A stretch of 64,000 nucleotides of DNA from Gracilaria domingensis (GCA_022539475.1 VCMS01000191.1:62001-126000), one strand, 5' to 3'; shown: positions 10,271 to 20,443, counted from the stretch's first letter. Notes: a model not told the origin generated them from the sequence alone. Program-made: numbers and translations.

Positions 10271-10297
10271 CAGCATCTCTCTGGTGGAGAGATGCTG
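10271..10297. repeat. 10-bp perfect hairpin
   Basis: CAGCATCTCT (10271-10280) pairs with AGAGATGCTG (10288-10297) across a 7-nt loop. It lies in no recognised gene. Function unknown. Confidence 0.5.
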
Positions 10298-10620
10298 TGT
10301 GCCCTGGACGATGTCCATTGGCACGACGAAATCATGTCCGGTTTCGTCGCCCCCTCCTCTCCAAGACATAAATGATCCTCAGAGCATAAGCTCGTCCCGC
10401 AGCGGACAATAATGAGCAGACCTTAGCCGCCTCTTCTTTATTGCTTTGCAGTAAATGAACGAGAAGCAACTCAAAGGGCTTTCTTCTCTGCCTGTTTTGT
10501 CGCCACTGCTTATTCGATATTTATTCGTATGCAAAAGAAAAAGACGAGAGCATCTCGAACGGAACTCATCTACACAAACGCACCTCACCAAGCTCTTGTG
10601 TTCAGGAAGTAGCCACGCTC

Positions 10621-10719
10621 CCCCGGGTACGGGTACGATAGCCCGGGGTTGTATACAACCTAAATGACCCCATCAAGTGGCTACAGTACAGCGGGGCTGT
10701 ATAAGCCTTAGGTAACCCC
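10621..10719 (-). mobile_element. miniature repeat with GGGGTTAC/GTACCCC ends, copy 1
   Basis: Read on the minus strand, this 99-bp segment aligns along its length with 19043-19137 on the plus strand. Both start GGGGTWAC and end in GTACCC(C), so the termini are short inverted repeats. No coding capacity. The size and termini fit a miniature inverted-repeat element. No clear target duplication was identified. The internal identity is moderate, so the copies are old. Confidence 0.5.
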
Positions 10720-11828
10720 TCCGAGAGGTAGTTTGTAGGTAGTTTGTGGGGTAGATCATAAGGCCGCATACAGCTACTCCGGAAATGGCGATAATGTAGC
10801 CGTTTCACAATTTTGTAATTTACGAGCAGTACTTGTTCGAAAGTGTGCCGTTATTAAACGAACCCAACCTAGAAAAAGAAAGCGTTTTCAATTGCATGCA
10901 CAAAACAGAAAGCGCAGAGTTAGGGCTCTGTATTCTGTACGTTGCACATGCGTCGTGATGACAATAGTTAAGGCACAACCACACAAAATGCGCCGTTGAT
11001 CTACGGATCATTTTTTCGAAGATCTAACGCTCCTAGCAGTGCTGTTCACCAAACACTAACAACAATTCGACGCACAAACCCATGACACATTGTGTGCATC
11101 CGAAGGAGCTCTGGGAACAGTAATTATCGAATTCACCAGTTCTTCCACGAACTGGATTTGAAACCGCTGTATTTAGCTCTTCTTTAGTGCAGCAAAATGC
11201 ACTGGCCCACAGTGTTTTGAAACTATTCGGAAGAGATCATATAACAACAGTGTCGCGCTACACTGTGTTACTAGATCTGATTTCAGTTTGATCTTTACAA
11301 CGGAGTGGGGCCCTGCCCTACTGCACGAGTTTCAAGTCTAACCTGTCGCCGTCGCTCTCAACTACAAAGATTTCAACAGCGTCACTCACCGCTGTTGTTC
11401 GATATCTTTTCTGGCAAACGGAACAATCGCTTAATGGCTGTGCGTTTTCAATTCGTACATTAAAAATACTCTTTTGGTGCAGTTGTACAACATACTGCCC
11501 GCAGCCTTTGTTGAGCGCACGCGTGGCTCGCATCCATTGCGCCACTGGTGTTACCGTCAGCGTGGCGCCATGCACCGTGAACCTGCGCCACAAGGGCAGT
11601 CAAAAAAGAAGAAAGGAGCAACGCATTAGACACAAACCCTCCAAAACGTGCTACAGGTCCAGCATTTGCTGTTAATTAGGCAGGAGAACCTGAAAAGTAG
11701 GACGTTCTTTGCAACTCATATTTGCGGTGTCAGTTCTCCATTTCGCAGTTGGAAGCGAGATCTCCAACGGCGCAGTTTCTGGTGTAGCCTTTTAACGGCG
11801 CATTGCGCTAGGTTTGCTGCGCAGCAGC

Positions 11829-12085
11829 AGCAAAACTGTGGCGCAGGAATGGCAGCATCAAACCTGCGCCGTGGGGATGGCAGCAGCAAAACTGCGCCGT
11901 GTGGATGGCAGCAGCAAAACTGCGCCGTGGTGATGGCAGCGGCAAAACTGCGCCGTGGGGATGGCAGCAGCAAAACTGCGCCGTGGAGATCCAGCAGCAA
12001 AACTGCGCCAGGGGGATGGCAGCAGCAAAACTGCGCCGTGGGGATGGCAGCAGCAAAACTGCGCCGTGGGGATGGCAGCAGATGA
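11829..12085. repeat. minisatellite, 28-bp unit, about nine copies
   Basis: A unit beginning GATGGCAGCAGCAAAACTGC recurs with starts at 11876, 11904, 11932, 11960, 11988, 12015, 12043 and 12071; one unit is 27 bp and the rest 28. A degenerate unit lies on the left. Because 28 is not a multiple of 3, the long frames that appear here are by-products of the repeat (a QQNCAV-like peptide in shifting registers), not evidence for a gene. Confidence 0.9.
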
Positions 12086-13270
12086 TTAGGTTCCTAACAG
12101 CCAAGCTGAATCATGTCGATGGCTACAAATTCAGCATGTCAACCACAGCCACGAACAGTCATTTGACAACGGTACAATTTCAAACCGTACGACAATAGTT
12201 TCAGGGATTGTAAGTCCGCTTCTCACACAGTCCTCTTATTCTCTCATCCCACCTCCCTTAATTTTCCCTCACGGTGCCAGACAACCACAAGCTGTCATCC
12301 CCTCCGTTTACGACTGCATGTAGGTCAAATGCCATCTCGTTTTAAGTGCTCGAGTGGCCTGTCACCTACTGTTGCCTTTCTCTGGCCCAACGTTTTTCTA
12401 TTAGATCTTCAGTGTTCCAGAAGACTGCCTGAGGCTAAAGCATGCACTGTTTGACATGACGACCAACGATGCTTCACCAGCGGCCGCCATAATAAACAGC
12501 GCATGCCAGAGCATCAAATAGGCGTTTTATACTCTTTTGACAAAACCTGTGTCAGTACCAGCAATCGCAACGTTCCTTCTGCGCCACGTTCACTTTTCAC
12601 TGTCCGTACTGCAGTAAATCACTCTTTCTGGTAGGTATCGACCGCCCACGGCCGTCACCTATACTCTTGCAGAAGAAAAAAGAGAAATAATGATTTTCTT
12701 TACCCCATCAAAGCGCTGTTTACGCCGACTACTAATGACGATCTGGATCCCACATGGTCAGTGTGGGCCGGCGTTGCGTTTCTATCCATCGGCCATCGTG
12801 CCGCCGCTGCAGTAATTCAGCTTGACGAAGTACGTTTGTGGTGACATTCTGAGACCAAACCACCGCTCGTTCCAACTATTCTATGTACAAACACCCTACA
12901 CTATATGTCAATCATTAGTGATATTTGATGCTGATCTCCTATGAGGCTGGAACATCGCTTCACAATGAATACACCGGCGGGACCACAACAGGTGTAGTGA
13001 TAGGTGTTCTCATGTTTTAGGTAAAAGCTCTAGCTCTTCGATATGTTCCACAGTGCTCCATGTGCTATTAGTCAACAGAGTCAGTGCTAGAACGATTCAA
13101 AGGAACACTGTTCGTCGTACTGGTGCAATTCAAATTTGAACGCATGCTTCTGCGAACCTTTAGTGCAACCCGCAGGATCTCTCTCACACCAGTTGCGCCG
13201 AAAAGACGAAGGAGTCGCCTCTCGAAAAGGCAGGCGGAGGAAGACGATCAGCAATCTGTTCACGTGTATA
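12086..13270. other. no gene recognised; upstream flank of the Mutator-like element
   Basis: Short frames only. I looked for terminal inverted repeats matching the flank beyond 17.54 kb and found none that convinced me. Confidence 0.4.
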
Positions 13271-15289
13271 ATGGCAGGGAGCTGCATTTACAACCTTACG
13301 AACACAGAAAATACAATTGAAGAGAATTTTGAGTCTGGTGACTCACTGGATACTACCCTTTCGGTTAATGATTCTGATGAACAGTTAGATGATGTGCCCC
13401 AGGAAGTGGATCTCTGCAACATTGGTCCCCAGCTCCGTAAAGGAGAATGTGGTGGTTTTCTCTCTATTGAGGAAAATGGGACGACTGTCGAAACTCTGTA
13501 TTATGTTCGAACGCCACCTGTTCCTGAACTAGTAATTCTCCAACCTGGCACGGTGGTTCTTGCTCAATCTTCACTGCTGAAATCCCTTTGTGAACTTCGA
13601 GACAATGCACGAAAATTGGGAACTTCATGGATATGCCAACGAAAGGATTTGGGTAGATTTCTTTCCACTTTCTCTCATTCAGGAGGTCCTCGAAAGTCAT
13701 CGAGCAAAGGCATAAGGGAAAGAGGTTCGAAGACTGTTGGATGTGAGGCCAAAGTCACAACGACATCGATCCATATGTCCTACCAGCAGAATGTTTGCGA
13801 CTATGTGATCAGTTCAATCAAAAAGGACTGTGAATCATACAGAACTAAAGCAGGTCTTGATCTCGACCAATTTCATTTGAATAGCTTTTGCGTCATTCGT
13901 AATATCAATATGAGTCATACCAACCACGTTCCGAAAAAGATTTCTTCCGGAAAGAAATTAATTTCTCGCTCGCGTGATGTTCTGGAAAATGAAGAGATCA
14001 TGTCGGCACTGTTAGCATTTTGTAGAGCATGTCCTGGTGGAAAGGGTTCTGTTATGAAGCTCGAACGGTTCTTAGGTGATCAGTTTCCTCGATGTGAGAT
14101 TGAGTACGAAACACTACGTAATGTTGTCAAGAAGATCTCCGAAGGCGAGGAAGATGCAAACAATCTTGTAAAGTACCTTCAGCAGCGCAAGCGAGAGGGA
14201 AAAGTTGAGTTTCTAGATCATCACCAAGATGAAGAAACAGGTGAGCTTTCATCGATCGTGTGGTCTGTGAAAGGTTCGAAAGAATTGGTCCATCGGTGTG
14301 GTGATGTCATTTTCTGGGACAGCACCCACAATACCACCAGATACAACTACAGGCTTGCGACAATGACAGCAGTGGACTCTGAGGGTGTATCAAGAGCTGT
14401 TCTTCTCGGTCTTACTCTTCATGAGAATGGACTATTCTGCAGAAGACTATTGGGATACTGGCACATTGCGTTCGAAAAGCCACTACCTGAAGTGATCTTT
14501 ACCGACGGTGACGAAGCAATCGCACTCTCACTCAGATCTATACCGTACGATGAAGACGTTCGTCATCTGCTGTGCATTTATCACCTATTTGATATGCAAG
14601 TGAAGAAGCGCGTGAACCCAATCTTGAGAAGCAAAGGGGGAGCTACGTTATGGCAAAGCTTCAGAGCAGATCTTTCCCTTTGTCGAGAATGTGTATCTGA
14701 AGATCATCTTAACCGTCTCTGGAACCAGTTGCTGAGCAAGTGGTTCCCACCTAGTTCGAAGACAGAGAAACTCAGGAAGTACCTTGACCTTTATGTCTGG
14801 GATCGTCGAAATCATTGGGCATCTGTATTTTTCAAGGATTGTCTTACACTCGGGGCATCATCAACACAAAGATCGGAAAGTTGGAACAGTCTAGTTCGAT
14901 GCTTTGCGGACAGTACAAGTCTTCAGAACTATGCATCGTCTATCGAGAAACTAATCGAACGGCAATCACGAAAGGAATCCAGAAGTTCGTGCCCTGAATG
15001 GAGAGTATTGCCTTTACGTGAGGCACCAGGACATTTGAGAGAGCATTGTGCGTCATTTCTTGTAAAGCTAGGAGTATCACGATACGCATGTACTGAAATT
15101 GCCAGATTGTTGAATGAAGCTTTGCGTTTGACGTTTACCAGTGACTCAGATGTACCGTCGACGAGCGGTTCAGAAGGCCGCGAAAAAGATGAGCACAAAC
15201 TTATCTCCATAGCTGGTACAACAACTCAAACATATTCGTTTGACCAAAATGAAGGGAATGAAAGAACATTGTCACGAACGGACGTATAA
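13271..15289 (+). CDS. MULE transposase, DDE domain (first segment, ends at an in-frame TAA)
   Basis: The frame runs further upstream to 13136, but only from a TTG, so ATG 13271 (MAGSCIYN...) is the better start, giving 672 residues. The catalytic DDE triad of MULE transposases is visible: D at 14318-14320 in the WDSTHNTT motif, D at 14514-14516 in FTDGDEA, and E at 14876-14878 in RSESWNSL. The C-H motif of the insertion domain is in HLLCIYHLFDMQVKK. The N-terminal ~190 residues are acidic and without known domain. The segment ends at TAA 15287-15289, but the same frame continues at once into the SWIM domain, so a complete transposase needs the next segment. Nonsense mutation is the simplest reading; readthrough is possible. 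Confidence 0.85.
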   Translation: MAGSCIYNLTNTENTIEENFESGDSLDTTLSVNDSDEQLDDVPQEVDLCNIGPQLRKGECGGFLSIEENGTTVETLYYVRTPPVPELVILQPGTVVLAQSSLLKSLCELRDNARKLGTSWICQRKDLGRFLSTFSHSGGPRKSSSKGIRERGSKTVGCEAKVTTTSIHMSYQQNVCDYVISSIKKDCESYRTKAGLDLDQFHLNSFCVIRNINMSHTNHVPKKISSGKKLISRSRDVLENEEIMSALLAFCRACPGGKGSVMKLERFLGDQFPRCEIEYETLRNVVKKISEGEEDANNLVKYLQQRKREGKVEFLDHHQDEETGELSSIVWSVKGSKELVHRCGDVIFWDSTHNTTRYNYRLATMTAVDSEGVSRAVLLGLTLHENGLFCRRLLGYWHIAFEKPLPEVIFTDGDEAIALSLRSIPYDEDVRHLLCIYHLFDMQVKKRVNPILRSKGGATLWQSFRADLSLCRECVSEDHLNRLWNQLLSKWFPPSSKTEKLRKYLDLYVWDRRNHWASVFFKDCLTLGASSTQRSESWNSLVRCFADSTSLQNYASSIEKLIERQSRKESRSSCPEWRVLPLREAPGHLREHCASFLVKLGVSRYACTEIARLLNEALRLTFTSDSDVPSTSGSEGREKDEHKLISIAGTTTQTYSFDQNEGNERTLSRTDV

Positions 15290-16738
15290 TTGAGGGTTAT
15301 TCTCCCTCGAACACCATCTAAAGGAAAGACTCCTGACGTCACTGCAACCTGTGAGTGTCTGTACACGGTTCGCATGGGACTTCCGTGCCATCATCTACTC
15401 GCAGTCTGTCTCTATCTAGACAAATCAAAGACACTTATGGAAACAATGAAGAAAAACGGTTATCACTCGTTCATTGACATATTGTTTCTTACATCTGTGT
15501 CTCCGCGATGGATTTCACCCTTTGGGCTTCCAGCGAATGAGACAGAATTTCTCATTGCTCACAGACGGAAGTACAACTTTGACGACTGGGATGCAAGGAA
15601 ACTCGAACAGCTGGATATTTGGCTTTTGCAATGCGGAATTCGTCAACGTTTTGCTCTCCCTCGACAGACCGACTTTCCCATTTCACTAGCCGACGGTGGA
15701 AGTCAGAAAGCGTTCTCCCTTATCCGAGCTGTGTTCACACGAGTATCTGAACATATTACATTTTCCGAGAGTGCGCTTCCCGCGGGTGCTATTGCTTACA
15801 AGCTAGGAGTCATGCTGGAAAACGAAACGAAGAATTTGCAGCACTATGATTCTGGGCAGGAATTCGGAAAAACGCCTCTACTTCGCCGATTGTCGGCATT
15901 GCTTGAAGAAATTCATAGTAGTGAGGATTCCTGTGGGTACTCTGGCTCTACAACGAGAACTTCCCTCCAGAACACCACGCCGTTGATGGAGATGAATGGA
16001 AATGATACTCTAAAGCAATCACAGAAGAGTAGCGAAGAGAGCTCTTACGAACTCAGTCCTACTGGAAGCTCTGTTGCTAACGTCCGTAACCCAGAAAGAC
16101 GACATGACTGGAGAAAGCGAGATTGCAATACTACTCTGTCACAAAAGACGAGAGCAGCTCGACGGAGAAGAAAAAGGCAATCTCGGAAGCTTCGGTTAGC
16201 TCTACGAAATAACAAAACAAACCTTACTCTGTTTGAAGCGAAAATTATTGCTGAAGGCTACGCGTGCCCTTTGTGTGACGATATTGGTGTTCAAAAAGAA
16301 TCAAAAGTGGTGTTCGATCACTTTAGAGAAGCACATTGGAGTTATGAAAGCTGCTTACCTACAATTGTGGAACTCAAGCAGGCACGGAAGCATCGAGATG
16401 AAAGACATGGTGTCAGATTTTCTGTCAAAGATTGCCCTTCAACCACAGCTCAGCAATTGAACTTGTCAAAGGCTTGCATGAAGGCCAGAAATAACATTTC
16501 TTTGCGCTGTAAAGTGAGTCAACGAAGGCACATGATGGCAACGCCAAACACCTTTGAAGACGGTATTACGGACAGACTGCAAGTTGGTGCTAGGGTCGAG
16601 CTATTTTGGGCACTTGATTTGGAATGGTATCCAGGAGAGATCATGTATATTGATAACTCTAATGGGGAATTGGAATTTGGAGTGCTCTACGAAGATGGTG
16701 ACAAAGAGCATGTCACCAATATTCTCAAGAAGCGTTGA
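15290..16738 (+). CDS. MULE transposase C-terminal part: SWIM finger, C2H2-like finger, Tudor-like domain
   Basis: This is the direct in-frame continuation of the transposase after TAA 15287-15289; it has no ATG start of its own near its beginning. It opens with a SWIM zinc finger (C-E-C ... LPCHHL, about 15345-15395), the DNA-binding module that follows the DDE domain in MULE transposases. After a Ser-rich region with a strongly basic patch (AARRRRKRQSRKLR), which looks like a nuclear localisation signal, comes a C2H2-like finger (CPLC-x13-H-x4-H, about 16264-16340). The last ~50 residues (VGARVELFWALD...YEDGD) fit a Tudor-like fold that binds methylated histone tails or arginine. The segment ends at TGA 16736-16738, again in frame with what follows. 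Confidence 0.8.
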   Translation: MRVILPRTPSKGKTPDVTATCECLYTVRMGLPCHHLLAVCLYLDKSKTLMETMKKNGYHSFIDILFLTSVSPRWISPFGLPANETEFLIAHRRKYNFDDWDARKLEQLDIWLLQCGIRQRFALPRQTDFPISLADGGSQKAFSLIRAVFTRVSEHITFSESALPAGAIAYKLGVMLENETKNLQHYDSGQEFGKTPLLRRLSALLEEIHSSEDSCGYSGSTTRTSLQNTTPLMEMNGNDTLKQSQKSSEESSYELSPTGSSVANVRNPERRHDWRKRDCNTTLSQKTRAARRRRKRQSRKLRLALRNNKTNLTLFEAKIIAEGYACPLCDDIGVQKESKVVFDHFREAHWSYESCLPTIVELKQARKHRDERHGVRFSVKDCPSTTAQQLNLSKACMKARNNISLRCKVSQRRHMMATPNTFEDGITDRLQVGARVELFWALDLEWYPGEIMYIDNSNGELEFGVLYEDGDKEHVTNILKKR

Positions 16739-16768
16739 AGGGTTATTGACAACAACGAAAGAAGTTCA

Positions 16769-17539
16769 ATGCCGTCATTAGACATTCCTCAAGATCTTCT
16801 GGAAGCGTACAACGGCGCTATGGATGTTGTCAATGCTGAAGAAAAGAGAACAAATCCGAGAGATATATTTGTCGTTAGAGGAGAAAGAAATATCTCTCGA
16901 CTTGATTTTCGTTCCTTGAAGGATGGACTGTGGCTGACGGATAAAATCATTGAGGATTTTGTTCTACATATGATGAGGACCACGGTTCATACGGAAGGAA
17001 AAAGGTTTCTTTATGTTTCTACATTCGCTGTTCCCTTGGTGGACAGACCGTACGGCATAGGAGGGGGCGAAAAGTGGTTAAATGGCTTCCAATTTCTTGA
17101 CATTGACTACATTCTTTGGCCAGTGCATGTTAATGAGTCGCATTGGGTTTTATGTATCGTAGAGATCCAAACGCAGACGTACAGGATATTAGATCCGTTT
17201 CATGTTCGATCACGATTTATGGGGAACAAAAAGGTATCGAAACAGATCAAAGACACTTTGAACCATATGTCGGCCAAATACAGCAAACTCTACGGGAAGA
17301 TATTTACTTGGAAGGAACTGGCTCCTAGGGATGTCGCAATTATGTTCCAACTTGTTGAGCAACCTGTTACAAACGGAACTGATTGTGGAGTTCTTGTTTG
17401 CATGTATGCGTGGACTCTTTTGGTCGGCAAGGCTTTCAAATCGACAAATGTGAAGGACAAAGACCACAAGGGCTTTGAGAGATATATCCAAACGGCTAGA
17501 AAACTTATAGGTGGTCGCTTGGCTGCAACTCAGATCTGA
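16769..17539 (+). CDS. Ulp1/SENP-type cysteine peptidase (C48), 256 aa
   Basis: The protein has the C48 catalytic layout: His125 in SHWVLCIVEI, Asp142 in ILDPFH, a Gln at 198 suited to the oxyanion hole, and Cys206 in GTDCGVLVCMYAW. Ulp1-type peptidases cleave SUMO or related modifiers; copies carried by MULEs have no settled role but may remove modifiers from transposase or host chromatin proteins. The ATG at 16769 lies in the same frame as the transposase, and the ten codons between TGA 16736-16738 and this ATG are open, so the ancestral product may have been a fusion. All catalytic residues are present and the frame is undamaged. Confidence 0.85.
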   Translation: MPSLDIPQDLLEAYNGAMDVVNAEEKRTNPRDIFVVRGERNISRLDFRSLKDGLWLTDKIIEDFVLHMMRTTVHTEGKRFLYVSTFAVPLVDRPYGIGGGEKWLNGFQFLDIDYILWPVHVNESHWVLCIVEIQTQTYRILDPFHVRSRFMGNKKVSKQIKDTLNHMSAKYSKLYGKIFTWKELAPRDVAIMFQLVEQPVTNGTDCGVLVCMYAWTLLVGKAFKSTNVKDKDHKGFERYIQTARKLIGGRLAATQI

Positions 17540-19042
17540 TTTCCTACTGTACCAAACTTCCTTGAGCTGTTTTCTCTTTCTAATAGTGAAACGATTAGGA
17601 TTATCGAAGTTTTCGATCAAGGTAGGGAACGCTGAAGGGGGGAGTTCTCCTTAAAGCAAGTAAAAGCTTGAGAATTATTGAGGTCGAAGAAGATTTCCCA
17701 CTCTCAGTTGGTTGCCGGCGTGGTCCTAGCCTGAAGGAACACAAAAGGCTTCGCTCGTCGAGCATAACAGTTCGACAAGCGTGCCACGGCGCCATCCCAA
17801 GCACTTGTGCGTGCTGTTCACGTGCTTCTGGCTGAAGCCGCTTCTTAGGGCAAGGGATTAATCATCGTCCAGAATGCGTGAAAATCGGGCCATCAAGACC
17901 AGCAGTGTAGTATCAATTAATGCCCTAACTAAGTGCCGTGGGGGCTGAAAAGAACCTGAGAGGTTCCAGCGCCACTGTAGTGTGCCCGTGTATGGCTACA
18001 AGTAATCTTTCACCAGCGCAGATACCAGGTGAGTCTGCGAATCGATGCACGTGTCTACAGATACCTAGATACATTCTGTCACAGTGCGAAGTTAGTTGAT
18101 CTTTTGGCGTCCCCCCGCGCGTATCTATTACGGTGTAAGACATAGATCCCCACGACGTTGGACGGCACCATCCACCAAAGTGCACCTATCTACCACGAAT
18201 GCTGAGGCCTCCTGCGTCAGCGGCGGTGGTGGATGATGCCTTCGTCAACGGCGCATACACTGGAGGCGCAGTTGACGGCCGTGTTGGACGATGGCGGCAG
18301 GAGAGCAGGGAGCTCACCAGCCGTCGTCCTGGAACACGGCGCAGAGTGTGAGGGGATTCCAGCATATCTCTCGCTGGAGAGTGCACCGCTGGAAACTAGA
18401 CAGGTGTACCGTTGCTGAATCCTAGATACTCCTGTGTCTTAGATAATCCTGTCTCGGTTGTGGCGGTGGCGGATGTCGTTCTCAATGGCTCCGCCAGTGA
18501 ACCAGCGCATGTCGTCGAGCACGACACTGAATGTCAATAACATTTGGGGAGCACTATCCCCCAGAATTGCTCGTCTTCTATCATTGTTTAGGCCTCGTAT
18601 TGCTTTGCATTAGAGCCTGCCTGCTATAATCTCAACATCGAACCCATCCGGGGTACATTCTACCTCCTAAAGACTGACAAATCATTACGATCTTGACGAT
18701 TTTCTATCTTAACCATCCTATTCAACTCTAAAATTCTTGCGCCACAAGCAGAAGTTTAGAAAAAAAGTGTTTTGAGAAGAAAGAACACGGATGAAGCCAA
18801 AACACTCTTATTATTCTTTAACAGCATTGTTGTTAGGTCTCTACCACTAAAGCTCGTGAACTTGATACATGTGTTGGATTCTGTAAATTGTTTTAGCATT
18901 ATATGTTGCCTTAACTTTTCGATAGAGGGCAGATAAGCAGTATAGGTAGAAAAAAGCATAAAAGAGATAAAGAGTGCGCGTTTTGCCTTGCTTTCAGTAA
19001 AGCTTCTTGAGATACGGTTAATCAACTTCTTTCTCTATTTGA
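17540..19042. other. no gene recognised
   Basis: Short frames only, on both strands. No terminal repeat of the preceding MULE and no known element was recognised. Confidence 0.45.
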
Positions 19043-19137
19043 GGGGTAACATAACCCTTATATGGCCCCTGCGTCTATTTACAGTGCTGCGGGGTAATTT
19101 AAGTTCTTACACTGCTCCGGGCAGTGAACCGTACCCC
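19043..19137 (+). mobile_element. miniature repeat with GGGGTAAC/GTACCCC ends, copy 2
   Basis: This 95-bp segment is the plus-strand counterpart of 10621-10719. It starts GGGGTAAC and ends GTACCCC. The next base (19138) is exactly where homology to the 816-codon gene begins (6132), so the miniature element sits at the breakpoint that truncates the duplicated gene. It either inserted into the copy, followed by loss of the distal side, or took part in the rearrangement. Confidence 0.55.
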
Positions 19138-19307
19138 GAGATAACGAGAGGGGGAATGATAGTTTCACCGGAAGAAATGGAAGATATTTCACATTGTAGA
19201 TGGTTGAGGCATTCTATGACCTGCTCATCAAGGGGAGGGAGATTTGAGTTTGTGGAATTCGTGAAGGAGAACGCTTTGAAAGGGTCCTGAGGTTTGGAGC
19301 TGCCCAT
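19138..19307 (-). pseudogene. truncated copy of the 816-codon gene (first ~57 codons)
   Basis: The ATG at 19305-19307 corresponds to the ATG at 6299-6301, and the encoded peptide (MGSSKPQDPFKAFSFTNS...) differs by only a few residues. Homology ends abruptly at 19138, where the GGGGTAAC...GTACCCC miniature repeat begins, so only the first ~57 codons survive. The upstream region is retained to 19878. Confidence 0.85.
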
Positions 19308-19878
19308 GGTCGACGGGTAATGAAGAGCGGATGGGACGGACCACGGATGGGACAGACCGTGTTGTTCTGGTAGATATAGGATGTTACAAGCCCAGTTGGC
19401 AAAGGTTTTGCTTTTACACAAACATTTGTTGTTTGTTGTAAACACCAACGGTAGACTCTTCCTTGCTTCGTCATCACAGTCCTCTATATTCTGGTCTGCA
19501 GCAAATGATCCTAAACACAAGCCATTTCCTGCAGCAAATATTGACCGCTTATACCGCTCGGACGAAAACTCAAAGAATATTACCTGCAGTTATACAAACC
19601 TAGAAAGATATAGCCTATTGTATAGCCACTTATCTGCTACAAAGTGGAGGCAATGGGTTACCGGAAGCGTGACATAATCGGCTGCCTGCTCCGGTCGCAT
19701 CGCAACGGCCGAATGTGTCAAACACCATATGCACGAAAAGCTCAGGCTGCCCTTGATCCTTGATAGCGTTAGTTGCTTCTCGATTTTCGCGATCCAAAGC
19801 AAGACAAGCCATGCAGACCGCATCGCTGGAACGATTCCGTGGCGTATGTGGCAAGCACTTCTGCTCCAGCGAGCACAA
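19308..19878. repeat. segmental duplication, copy B, left part (upstream region of the truncated gene)
   Basis: This segment is near-identical to 6302-6890 in the same orientation. It carries the presumed promoter of the 816-codon gene. It stops where an inverted repeat unit has inserted at about 19879. The remainder of the duplication resumes at 21627-21670 and 28973-29130. Confidence 0.8.
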
Positions 19879-19953
19879 TTCAAACGACTTCCTCGGGGCT
19901 CCCTAGACGATTAAATCAATTATAATTATATTTGAGTGGCAAAGTGTCGTGGA

Positions 19954-20443
19954 CAGGGCTACAACCAATATAATTGCAATTAACTGCACCTCAAAACGCA
20001 ATAAACAATATTTCTATGTATTGGACCCGGTCTCGCAATAATAATTGCAATATTATTGCAAATCTGCATTAAAATTAGCAATAACCGAATAGTTTTGCAA
20101 TATTCAAGCAATAGTAGTAACCAGAAAAAAATTTGACATTTGCGGCTCAAAGAAAGGGAGGCGTCATTAGGACAAGTGTCTAAAGTTAAGTAGCTTTCAT
20201 GTTCCCGTCATATTTAGATTAAACGTCATCGAAATATATTATGTGGTAAGATAGAGCTGAATTCATTTTCCTATCTTTTTTCAAAGTACATAAAATCCTG
20301 CAAAACCAGACCATTTTGCAATATGCGATCCAATATTAAGCAGTAATGCAATATATATTGCAATAATTCATAATACTTGCAATACGCAATAATTATTGCA
20401 TGTTACAATATATTGGAATAGCAATAATTGCGACGCAGCCCTG
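19954..20443 (+). mobile_element. hAT-like miniature element (490 bp) with 8-bp target duplication
   Basis: The element begins CAGGGCTACAACC and ends in the reverse complement of CAGGGCTGCGTCG, so it has imperfect terminal inverted repeats of the CAGGG type. It is flanked by GTCGTGGA on both sides (19946-19953 and 20444-20451). An 8-bp duplication with CAGGG termini is the signature of the hAT superfamily. The interior is extremely AT-rich, with many TTGCAATA-like words, and encodes nothing, so it is a non-autonomous (MITE-like) copy. The second R1 copy preserves the unoccupied site. Confidence 0.85.

Larger units (their letters stand above)
9649..11828. other. mostly gene-free; small repeats only
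   Basis: No protein family is recognisable on either strand. The segment includes a 15-bp GC unit repeated twice (10121-10150), a hairpin at 10271-10297 and a short miniature-element-like repeat (10621-10719), each listed separately. Confidence 0.45.
13271..17539 (+). mobile_element. Mutator-like element (MULE) with transposase and Ulp1-type peptidase; ends not located
   Basis: The coordinates are those of the coding frame, not of the element's ends. From ATG 13271 to the stop at 17537-17539 a single reading frame is open except for TAA at 15287-15289 and TGA at 16736-16738. It encodes, in order, an acidic N-terminal region, the MULE DDE transposase domain, a SWIM zinc finger, a Ser-rich basic linker, a C2H2-like finger, a Tudor-like domain and a C48 (Ulp1/SENP) peptidase. 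MULEs carrying Ulp1-like peptidases are known (Kaonashi-type). Neither TIRs nor the typical 9-bp target duplication could be identified by eye. Confidence 0.75.

Noticed and set aside
11716-12198. Long Gln/Asn/Cys or Ala/Val/Leu repeat proteins on both strands
   Set aside because: They are produced by the 28-bp minisatellite; the period is not a multiple of three, so no stable repeat protein is encoded.
12640-17900. Terminal inverted repeats of the MULE
   Set aside because: Short matches such as CTTCGATA on both sides are too short and not accompanied by a 9-bp target duplication.
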